Assembly: GCA_944474755.1 (NCBI GenBank)
Contig: OX104122.1
Coordinates: 17,804,641 to 17,868,640 of the forward strand
Length of the DNA: 64,000 nucleotides
Source of the DNA: Limnoperna fortunei
Lineage: Eukaryota > Mollusca > Bivalvia > Mytilida > Modiolidae
Direction: 5' to 3'
Within the stretch, counting starts at the first letter, position 1, and every line of letters starts with the position of its first letter. Both the position numbers and the translations under genes were made by a program. Below the pieces are notes generated by a model, which worked only from the letters and a program-made list of their open reading frames with translations, did no database searches and was not told the origin of the DNA. This document shows, one piece after another, positions 1-9,908 of the stretch.

Positions 1-34
1 GTACAGTTGATTGATTGGTTCTTTATTGAGTTTT

Positions 35-68
35 GTACAGTTTATTGACTGGTTCTTTATTGAGTTTT
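35..68 (+). repeat. Representative consensus monomer (34 bp)
   Basis: This copy matches the commonest unit exactly and can serve as the reference. It contains the palindrome TGTACA at its junction with the preceding unit (the GTAC at its start). It also contains two related 10-mers, TTTATTGACT at unit positions 7-16 and TTTATTGAGT at 22-31. On the minus strand each 10-mer reads as CAATAAA. The choice of GTAC as the unit start is arbitrary. Confidence 0.95.
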
Positions 69-170
69 GTACATTTTATTGACTGGTTCTTTATTCAGTT
101 TTGTACAGTTTATTGACTGGTTCTTTGTTGAGTTTTGTACAGTTTATTGACTTGTTCTTTATTGAATTTT

Positions 171-208
171 GTACAGTTTATTGACTGTTTCTTTATTGAT
201 TGAGTTTT
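171..208 (+). repeat. 38-bp monomer variant with TTGA duplication
   Basis: The usual ATTGAG end is replaced by ATTGATTGAG, a 4-bp gain equal to a duplicated TTGA, the kind of change made by replication slippage. This variant recurs throughout the window, ending either ATTGATTGAG or ATTGATTGAATTTTG. The first form is usually followed by a unit with TATTGTCTGG, the second by GTATAG or GTACAG. It is therefore a fixed member of the higher-order blocks, copied by amplification and not re-created each time. Confidence 0.9.
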
Positions 209-311
209 GTACAGTTTATTGTCTGGTTCTTTATTGAGTTTTTGTACAGTTTATTGACTGATTCTTTATTGAGTTTTGTACAGTTTATTGACTGGTTCTT
301 TATTGCGTTTT

Positions 312-344
312 GTACAGTTATTGACTGTTTCTTTATTGAGTTTT
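312..344 (+). repeat. 33-bp monomer variant with one T lost
   Basis: GTACAGTTTATT has become GTACAGTTATT. The variant sits right after a unit ending ATTGCG in almost every block that carries it (for example near 5,209, 6,910, 8,651, 18,615 and 25,650), so it marks block phase. Confidence 0.88.
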
Positions 345-962
345 GTACAGTTTATAGACTGTTTCTTTATTGAGTTTTGTACAGTTTATTGACGGGTTCT
401 TTATTGAGTTTTGTACAGTTTATTGACTTATTCTTTATTCAGTTTTGTATAGTTTATTGACTGTTTCTTTATTTATCTTTGTACAGTTTATTGACTGGTT
501 CTTTATTTTGTTTTGTGCAGTTTATTGACTGTTTCTTTAATTAGTTTTGTACTGTTTATTGACTGGTTCTTTATTAAGTTTTGTACAGTTTACTGACTGG
601 TTCTTTATTGAGTTTTGTACATTTTATTGACTGGTTCTTTATTCAGTTTTGTACAGTTTATTGACTGTTTCTTTATTGCGTTTTGTACAGTTTATTGACT
701 GGTTCTTTATTGAGTTTTGTACAGTTTATTGACTGTTTCTTTATAGAGTTTTGTACAGTTTACTGACTTGTTCTTTACTGAATTTTGTACAGTTTATTGA
801 CTGTTTCTTTTTGAGTTTTGTACAGTTTATTGACTGTTTCTTTATAGAGTTTTGTACAGTTTACTGACTTGTTCTTTACTGAATTTTGTACAGTTTATTG
901 ACTGGTTCTTTATTGAGTTTTGTACAGTTTCTTGACTGATTCTTTATTGAGTTTTGTACAGT

Positions 963-990
963 TCATTGACTGTTTTTTTTTTTATTGAGT
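963..990 (+). repeat. Poly-T monomer (11-T run, longest seen)
   Basis: A unit starting GTACAGTTCATTGACTG is followed by an 11-T run at 973-983 where the usual TTTCTTTATT would lie. Homologous units occur with T runs at 5864-5872, 7604-7613, 9313-9321, 12078-12087, 14195-14202, 16102-16109, 29457-29464, 33445-33452, 35049-35057, 38292-38299, 40372-40380, 42452-42460, 47235-47243 and 59414-59422. Run lengths vary from 8 to 11, so this site acts as a mononucleotide microsatellite nested in the satellite. Flanking units (GTACAGTTTCTTGACTG on both sides) are constant. Confidence 0.88.
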
Positions 991-1470
991 TTTGTACAGT
1001 TCATTGACTGGTTCTTTATTGAGTTTTGTACAGTTTCTTGACTGATTCTTTATTGAGTTTTGTACAGTTTACTGACTGGTTCTTTCTTGAGTTTTGTACA
1101 GTTTATTGACTGTTTCTTTATTGAGTTTTGTACAATTTATTGACTGTTTCTTTATTGAGTTTTTGTACAGTTTATTGACTGGTTTTTTATTGAGTTTTGT
1201 ACATTTTATTGACTGTTTCTTTATTGAGTTTTGTACAGTTTATTGACTGGTTCTTTATTGAGTTTTGTACTGTTTATTGACTGGTTCCTTATTGAGTTTT
1301 GTACAGTTTATTGACTGGTTCTTTATTGAGTTTTGTACAGTTTATTGACTGGTTCTTTATTAAGTTTTGTACAGTTTATTGACTGGTTCTTTATTGAGTT
1401 TTGTACATTTTATTGACTTGTTCTTTATTCAGTTTTGTACAGTTTATTGACTGTTTCTTTATTGCGTTTT

Positions 1471-1502
1471 GTAGTTTATTGACTGGTTCTTTATTGAGTT
1501 TT
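1471..1502 (+). repeat. 32-bp monomer variant lacking CA of GTACAG
   Basis: The unit begins GTAGTTTATT, having lost two bases from GTACAG and with them the TGTACA palindrome. It follows an ATTGCG unit. The same lesion is seen near 6,358, 8,101, 9,808, 29,849, 32,576, 35,443, 38,685 and 40,866, always in the same block context, so these copies descend from one event. Near 12,574 the homologous place reads TTTTGCAGTTT, a different loss of two bases. Confidence 0.85.
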
Positions 1503-2387
1503 GTACAGTTTAGTGATTTGTTCTTTATTGAGTTTTGTACAGTTTATTGACTGGTTCTTTATTGAGTTTTGTACATTTTATTGACTGGTTCTTTATTCAG
1601 TTTTGTACAGTTTATTGACTGGTTCTTTATTGAGTTTTGTACATTTTATTGACCGGTTCTTTATTCAGTTTTGTACAGTTTATTGACTGTTTCTTTATTG
1701 AGTTCTGTACAGTTTATTGACTGGTTCTTTCTTGAGTTTTGTACAGTTTATTGAGTGTTTCTTTATTTAGTTTCGTACAGTTTATCGGCTGATTCTTTAT
1801 TGAGTTTTGTACAATTTATTGACTGGTTCTTTATTGAATTTTGTACAGTTTATTGACTGTTTCTTTATTGATTGAATTTTGTATAGTTTATTGACTGGTA
1901 CTTTATTGAGTTTTGTACAGTTTATTGACTGGTTCTTTATTGAGTTTTGTACATTTTATTGACTGTTTCTTTATTAAGTTTGTGTACAATTTATTGATTG
2001 GTACTTTATTTATTTTTGTACAGTTTATTGACTGTTTCTTTATTTAGTTTTGTGCAGTTTATTGACTGTTTCTTTATTGAGTTTTGTACAGTTTATTGAC
2101 TGTTTCTTTATAGAGTTTTGTACAGTTTACTGACTTGTTCTTTACTGAATTTTGTACAGTTTATTGACTGGTTCTTATTGAGTTTTGTACATTTTATTGA
2201 CTTGTTCTTTATTCAGTTTTGTACAGTTTATTGACTGGTTCTTTATTGAGTTTTGTACAGTTTATTGACTGGTTCTTTATTAAGTTTTGTACAGTTTATT
2301 GACTGTTTCTTTATTGCGTTTTGTACAGTTTATTGACTGGTTCTTTATTGAGTTTTGTACAGTTTATTGATTGGTTCTTTATTGAGT

Positions 2388-4065
2388 TTTGTACAGTTTA
2401 TTGACTGGTTCTTTGTTGAGTTTTGTACATTTTATTGACTGGTTCTTTATTCAGTTTTGTACAGTTTATTGACTGGTTCTTTATTGAGTTTTGTACATTT
2501 TATTGACTGGTTCTTTATTCAGTTTTGTACAGTTTATTGACTGTTTCTTTATTGAGTTTTGTACAGTTTATTGACTGGTTCTTTGTTGAGTTTTGTACAG
2601 TTTATTGACTGTTTCTTTATTTTGTTTCGTACAGTTTATCGACTGGTTCTTTATTGAGTTTTGTACAATTTATTGACTGGTTCTTTATTGAATTTTGTAC
2701 AGTTTATTGACTGTTTCTTTATTGATTGAATTTTGTATAGTTTATTGACTGGTTCTTTATTGAGTTTTGTACAGTTGATTGATTGGTTCTTTATTGAGTT
2801 TTGTACAGTTTATTGACTGGTTCTTTATTGAGTTTTGTACATTTTATTGACTGGTTCTTTATTCAGTTTTGTACAGTTTATTGACTGGTTCTTTGTTGAG
2901 TTTTGTACAGTTTATTGACTTGTTCTTTATTGAATTTTGTACAGTTTATTGACTGTTTCTTTATTGAGTTCTGTACAGTTTATTGACTGGTTCTTTCTTG
3001 AGTTTTGTACAGTTTATTGACTGTTTCTTTATTTAGTTTCGTACAGTTTATCGGCTGATTCTTTATTGAGTTTTGTACAATTTATTGACTGGTTCTTTAT
3101 TGAATTTTGTACAGTTTATTGACTGTTTCTTTATTGATTGAATTTTGTATAGTTTATTGACTGGTACTTTATTGAGTTTTGTACAGTTTATTGACTGGTT
3201 CTTTATTGAGTTTTGTACATTTTATTGACTGTTTCTTTAATTAGTTTTGTACAGTTTATTGACTGGTTCTTTATTAAGTTTTGTACAGTTTATTGACTGG
3301 TTCTTTGTTGAGTTTTGTACATTTTATTGACTGGTTCTTTATTCAGTTTTGTACAGTTTATTGACTGGTTCTTTATTGAGTTTTGTACATTTTATTGACT
3401 GGTTCTTTATTCAGTTTTGTACAGTTTATTGACTGTTTCTTTATTGAGTTTTGTACAGTTTATTGACTGGTTCTTTGTTGAGTTTTGTACAGTTTATTGA
3501 CTGTTTCTTTATTTTGTTTCGTACAGTTTATCGACTGGTTCTTTATTGAGTTTTGTACAATTTATTGACTGGTTCTTTATTGAATTTTGTACAGTTTATT
3601 GACTGTTTCTTTATTGATTGAATTTTGTATAGTTTATTGACTGGTTCTTTATTGAGTTTTGTACAGTTGATTGATTGGTTCTTTATTGAGTTTTGTACAG
3701 TTTATTGACTGGTTCTTTATTGAGTTTTGTACATTTTATTGACTGGTTCTTTATTCAGTTTTGTACAGTTTATTGACTGGTTCTTTGTTGAGTTTTGTAC
3801 AGTTTATTGACTTGTTCTTTATTGAATTTTGTACAGTTTATTGACTGTTTCTTTATTGAGTTTTGTACAGTTTATTGACTGGTTCTTTCTTGAGTTTTGT
3901 ACAGTTTATTGACTGTTTCTTTATTTAGTTTCGTACAGTTTATCGGCTGATTCTTTATTGAGTTTTGTACAATTTATTGACTGGTTCTTTATTGAATTTT
4001 GTACAGTTTATTGACTGTTTCTTTATTGATTGAATTTTGTATAGTTTATTGACTGGTACTTTATT
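2388..4065 (+). repeat. Tandem duplication, 892-bp spacing
   Basis: About 785 bp (2,388-3,173) is repeated at 3,280-4,065 with no net insertion or deletion. Both copies share TATTTTGTTTCG, TATCGAC, the ATTGATTGAATTTTG unit, the GTACAGTTGATTGATTGG unit (2,769 and 3,661) and TATCGGCTG. The one difference noticed is AGTTCTGTAC in the first copy against AGTTTTGTAC in the second. A third, partial relative lies about 2,124 bp downstream of the first (marker at 4,893). Confidence 0.75.
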
Positions 4066-6632
4066 GAGTTTTGTACATTTTATTGACTGTTTCTTTATTA
4101 AGTTTGTGTACAATTTATTGATTGGTACTTTATTTATTTTTGTACAGTTTATTGACTGTTTCTTTATTGAGTTTTGTACAGTTTATTGACTGTTTCTTTA
4201 TTGAGTTTTGTACAGTTTATTGACTGTTTCTTTATAGAGTTTTGTACAGTTTACTGACTTGTTCTTTACTGAATTTTGTACAGTTTATTGACTGGTTCTT
4301 ATTGAGTTTTGTACATTTTATTGACTTGTTCTTTATTCAGTTTTGTACAGTTTATTGACTGGTTCTTTATTGAGTTTTGTACAGTTTATTGACTGGTTCT
4401 TTATTAAGTTTTGTACAGTTTATTGACTGTTTCTTTATTGCGTTTTGTACAGTTTATTGACTGGTTCTTTATTGAGTTTTGTACAGTTTATTGATTGGTT
4501 CTTTATTGAGTTTTGTACAGTTTATTGACTGGTTCTTTGTTGAGTTTTGTACATTTTATTGACTGGTTCTTTATTCAGTTTTGTACAGTTTATTGACTGG
4601 TTCTTTATTGAGTTTTGTACATTTTATTGACTGGTTCTTTATTCAGTTTTGTACAGTTTATTGACTGTTTCTTTATTGAGTTTTGTACAGTTTATTGACT
4701 GGTTCTTTGTTGAGTTTTGTACAGTTTATTGACTGTTTCTTTATTTTGTTTCGTACAGTTTATCGACTGGTTCTTTATTGAGTTTTGTACAATTTATTGA
4801 CTGGTTCTTTATTGAATTTTGTACAGTTTATTGACTGTTTCTTTATTGATTGAATTTTGTATAGTTTATTGACTGGTTCTTTATTGAGTTTTGTACAGTT
4901 GATTGATTGGTTCTTTATTGAGTTTTGTACAGTTTATTGACTGGTTCTTTATTGAGTTTTGTACATTTTATTGACTGGTTCTTTATTCAGTTTTGTACAG
5001 TTTATTGACTGGTTCTTTGTTGAGTTTTGTACAGTTTATTGACTTGTTCTTTATTGAATTTTGTACAGTTTATTGACTGTTTCTTTATTGATTGAGTTTT
5101 GTACAGTTTATTGTCTGGTTCTTTATTGAGTTTTGTACAGTTTATTGACTGATTCTTTATTGAGTTTTGTACAGTTTATTGACTGGTTCTTTATTGCGTT
5201 TTGTACAGTTATTGACTGTTTCTTTATTGAGTTTTGTACAGTTTATAGACTGTTTCTTTATTGAGTTTTGTACAGTTTATTGACGGGTTCTTTATTGAGT
5301 TTTGTACAGTTTATTGACTTATTCTTTATTCAGTTTTGTATAGTTTATTGACTGTTTCTTTATTTATCTTTGTACAGTTTATTGACTGGTTCTTTATTTT
5401 GTTTTGTGCAGTTTATTGACTGTTTCTTTAATTAGTTTTGTACTGTTTATTGACTGGTTCTTTATTAAGTTTTGTACAGTTTACTGACTGGTTCTTTATT
5501 GAGTTTTGTACATTTTATTGACTGGTTCTTTATTCAGTTTTGTACAGTTTATTGACTGTTTCTTTATTGCGTTTTGTACAGTTTATTGACTGGTTCTTTA
5601 TTGAGTTTTGTACAGTTTATTGACTGTTTCTTTATAGAGTTTTGTACAGTTTACTGACTTGTTCTTTACTGAATTTTGTACAGTTTATTGACTGTTTCTT
5701 TTTGAGTTTTGTACAGTTTATTGACTGTTTCTTTATAGAGTTTTGTACAGTTTACTGACTTGTTCTTTACTGAATTTTGTACAGTTTATTGACTGGTTCT
5801 TTATTGAGTTTTGTACAGTTTCTTGACTGATTCTTTATTGAGTTTTGTACAGTTCATTGACTGTTTTTTTTTGATTGAGTTTTGTACAGTTCATTGACTG
5901 GTTCTTTATTGAGTTTGTACAGTTTCTTGACTGATTCTTTATTGAGTTTTGTACAGTTTACTGACTGGTTCTTTCTTGAGTTTTGTACAGTTTATTGACT
6001 GTTTCTTTATTGAGTTTTGTACAATTTATTGACTGTTTCTTTATTGAGTTTTGTACAGTTTATTGACTGGTTCTTTATTGAGTTTTGTACAATTTATTGA
6101 CTGTTTCTTTATTGAGTTTTGTACAGTTTATTGACTGGTTCTTTATTGAGTTTTGTACAGTTTATTGACTGGTTCCTTATTGAGTTTTGTACAGTTTATT
6201 GACTGGTTCTTTATTGAGTTTTGTACAGTTTATTGACTGGTTCTTTATTAAGTTTTGTACAGTTTATTGACTGGTTCTTTATTGAGTTTTGTACATTTTA
6301 TTGACTTGTTCTTTATTCAGTTTTGTACAGTTTATTGACTGTTTCTTTATTGCGTTTTGTAGTTTATTGACTGGTTCTTTATTGAGTTTTGTACAGTTTA
6401 TTGATTTGTTCTTTATTGAGTTTTGTACAGTTTATTGACTGGTTCTTTATTGAGTTTTGTACAGTTTATTGACTGTTTCTTTATTTAGTTTCGTACAGTT
6501 TATCGGCTGATTCTTTATTGAGTTTTGTACAATTTATTGACTGGTTCTTTATTGAATTTTGTACAGTTTATTGACTGTTTCTTTATTGATTGAATTTTGT
6601 ATAGTTTATTGACTGGTTCTTTATTGAGTTTT
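4066..6632 (+). repeat. Higher-order block repeated at about 10.3-13.0 kb
   Basis: The marker GTACAGTTGATTGATTGG at 4,893 corresponds to 11,107 (spacing 6,214). TTTGTGTACAA near 4,104 corresponds to about 10,318, and GACGGG at 5,282 to 11,496. The copies stay colinear to about 6,460. There this copy lacks several units present at 12.66-12.85 kb (those carrying GACCGG and AGTTCTG) before rejoining at TATCGGCTG. Confidence 0.7.
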
Positions 6633-9600
6633 GTACAGTTGATTGATTGGTTCTTTATTGAGTTTTGTACAGTTTATTGACTGGTTCTTTATTGAGTTTT
6701 GTACATTTTATTGACTGGTTCTTTATTCAGTTTTGTACAGTTTATTGACTGTTTCTTTATTTAATTTTGTACAGTTTATTGACTGTTTCTTTATTGATTG
6801 AGTTTTGTACAGTTTATTGTCTGGTTCTTTATTGAGTTTTGTACAGTTTATTGACTGATTCTTTATTGAGTTTTGTACAGTTTATTGACTGGTTCTTTAT
6901 TGCGTTTTGTACAGTTATTGACTGTTTCTTTATTGAGTTTTGTACAGTTTATTGACTGTTTCTTTATTGAGTTTTGTACAGTTTATTGACTGTTTCTTTA
7001 TTGAGTTTTGTACAGTTTATTGACTGGTTCTTTATTCAGTTTTGTATAGTTTATTGACTGTTTCTTTATTTAGCTTTGTACAGTTTATTGACTGGTTCTT
7101 TATTTTGTTTTGTGCAGTTTATTGACTGTTTCTTTAATTAGTTTTGTACAGTTTATTGACTGGTTCTTTATTCAGTTTTCTATAGTTTATTGACTGTTTC
7201 TTTATTTAGTTTTGTACAGTTTACTGACTGGTTCTTTATTGAGTTTTGTACATTTTATTGACTGGTTCTTTATTCAGTTTTGTACAGTTTATTGACTGTT
7301 TCTTTATTGCGTTTTGTACAGTTTATTGACTGGTTCTTTATTGAGTTTTGTACAGTTTATTGACTGTTTCTTTATAGAGTTTTGTACAGTTTACTGACTT
7401 GTTCTTTACTGAATTTTGTACAGTTTATTGACTGTTTCTTTTTGAGTTTTGTACAGTTTATTGACTGTTTCTTTATAGAGTTTTGTACAGTTTACTGACT
7501 TGTTCTTTACTGAATTTTGTACAGTTTATTGACTGGTTCTTTATTGAGTTTTGTACAGTTTCTTGACTGATTCTTTATTGAGTTTTGTACAGTTCATTGA
7601 CTGTTTTTTTTTTGATTGAGTTTTGTACAGTTCATTGACTGGTTCTTTATTGAGTTTTGTACAGTTTCTTGACTGATTCTTTATTGAGTTTTGTACAGTT
7701 TACTGACTGGTTCTTTCTTGAGTTTTGTACAGTTTATTGACTGTTTCTTTATTGAGTTTTGTACAATTTATTGACTGTTTCTTTATTGAGTTTTGTACAG
7801 TTTATTGACTGGTTCTTTATTGAGTTTTGTACAATTTATTGACTGTTTCTTTATTGAGTTTTGTACAGTTTATTGACTGGTTCTTTATTGAGTTTTGTAC
7901 AGTTTATTGACTGGTTCCTTATTGAGTTTTGTACAGTTTATTGACTGGTTCTTTATTGAGTTTTGTACAGTTTATTGACTGGTTCTTTATTAAGTTTTGT
8001 ACAGTTTATTGACTGGTTCTTTATTGAGTTTTGTACATTTTATTGACTGGTTCTTTATTCAGTTTTGTACAGTTTATTGACTGTTTCTTTATTGCGTTTT
8101 GTAGTTTATTGACTGGTTCTTTATTGAGTTTTGTACAGTTTATTGATTTGTTCTTTATTGAGTTTTGTACAGTTTATTGACTGGTTCTTTATTGAGTTTT
8201 GTACAGTTTATTGACTGTTTCTTTATTTAGTTTCGTACAGTTTATCGACTGATTCTTTATTGAGTTTTGTACAATTTATTGACTGGTTCTTTATTGAATT
8301 TTGTACAGTTTATTGACTGTTTCTTTATTGATTGAATTTTGTATAGTTTATTGACTGGTTCTTTATTGAGTTTTGTACAGTTGATTGATTGGTTCTTTAT
8401 TGAGTTTTGTACAGTTTATTGACTGGTTCTTTATTGAGTTTTGTACATTTTATTGACTGGTTCTTTATTCAGTTTTGTACAGTTTATTGACTGTTTCTTT
8501 ATTTAATTTTGTACAGTTTATTGACTGTTTCTTTATTGATTGAGTTTTGTACAGTTTATTGTCTGGTTCTTTATTGAGTTTTGTACAGTTTATTGACTGA
8601 TTCTTTATTGAGTTTTGTACAGTTTATTGACTGGTTCTTTATTGCGTTTTGTACAGTTATTGACTGTTTCTTTATTGAGTTTTGTACAGTTTATTGACTG
8701 TTTCTTTATTGAGTTTTGTACAGTTTATTGACTGTTTCTTTATTGAGTTTTGTACAGTTTATTGACTGGTTCTTTATTCAGTTTTGTATAGTTTATTGAC
8801 TGTTTCTTTATTTAGCTTTGTACAGTTTATTGACTGGTTCTTTATTTTGTTTTGTGCAGTTTATTGACTGTTTCTTTAATTAGTTTTGTACAGTTTATTG
8901 ACTGGTTCTTTATTCAGTTTTCTATAGTTTATTGACTGTTTCTTTATTTAGTTTTGTACAGTTTACTGACTGGTTCTTTATTGAGTTTTGTACATTTTAT
9001 TGACTGGTTCTTTATTCAGTTTTGTACAGTTTATTGACTGTTTCTTTATTGCGTTTTGTACAGTTTATTGACTGGTTCTTTATTGAGTTTTGTACAGTTT
9101 ATTGACTGTTTCTTTATAGAGTTTTGTACAGTTTACTGACTTGTTCTTTACTGAATTTTGTACAGTTTATTGACTGTTTCTTTATAGAGTTTTGTACAGT
9201 TTACTGACTTGTTCTTTACTGAATTTTGTACAGTTTATTGACTGGTTCTTTATTGAGTTTTGTACAGTTTCTTGACTGATTCTTTATTGAGTTTTGTACA
9301 GTTCATTGACTGTTTTTTTTTGATTGAGTTTTGTACAGTTCATTGACTGGTTCTTTATTGAGTTTTGTACAGTTTCTTGACTGATTCTTTATTGAGTTTT
9401 GTACAGTTTACTGACTGGTTCTTTCTTGAGTTTTGTACAGTTTATTGACTGTTTCTTTATTGAGTTTTGTACAATTTATTGACTGTTTCTTTATTGAGTT
9501 TTGTACAGTTTATTGACTGGTTCTTTATTGAGTTTTGTACAATTTATTGACTGTTTCTTTATTGAGTTTTGTACAGTTTATTGACTGGTTCTTTATTGAG

Positions 9601-9908
9601 TTTTGTACTGTTTATTGACTGGTTCCTTATTGAGTTTTGTACAGTTTATTGACTGGTTCTTTATTGAGTTTTGTACAGTTTATTGACTGGTTCTTTATTA
9701 AGTTTTGTACAGTTTATTGACTGGTTCTTTATTGAGTTTTGTACATTTTATTGACTTGTTCTTTATTCAGTTTTGTACAGTTTATTGACTGTTTCTTTAT
9801 TGCGTTTTGTAGTTTATTGACTGGTTCTTTATTGAGTTTTGTACAGTTTATTGATTTGTTCTTTATTGAGTTTTGTACAGTTTATTGACTGGTTCTTTAT
9901 TGAGTTTT
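6633..9908 (+). repeat. Tandem pair of blocks of about 1.74 kb
   Basis: 6,633-8,200 is repeated from 8,375 to about 9,908. Both start with GTACAGTTGATTGATTGG and share TTATTTAATTTTG, TATTGTCTGG, the 33-bp variant, TTTTGTGCAG, GTTTTCTATAG, the poly-T unit and the 32-bp GTAGTTT variant in the same order. The second copy lacks two units near 9,180 (one with CTTTTTGAG, one with TATAGAG) that the first copy has near 7,440. Confidence 0.75.

Larger units (their letters stand above)
1..2387 (+). repeat. Higher-order block, best matched at about 8,375-10,725
   Basis: The window opens with the marker unit GTACAGTTGATTGATTGG. The first 1.5 kb shares TATAGACTG and GACGGG (391) with copies at 4,893 and 11,107. 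From about 1,168 onward it matches 9,506 onward at a constant spacing of 8,338 bp, with GACCGG at 1,651 against 9,989 and TTTGTGTACAA at about 1,980 against 10,318. The stretch therefore looks like a mosaic of at least two ancestral blocks. Confidence 0.75.

Noticed and set aside
963..990. Poly-T tract as an intrinsic terminator or RNA polymerase III stop
   Set aside because: No G+C-rich stem precedes it and no RNA gene with A and B boxes lies upstream; it is a slippage-prone repeat variant.
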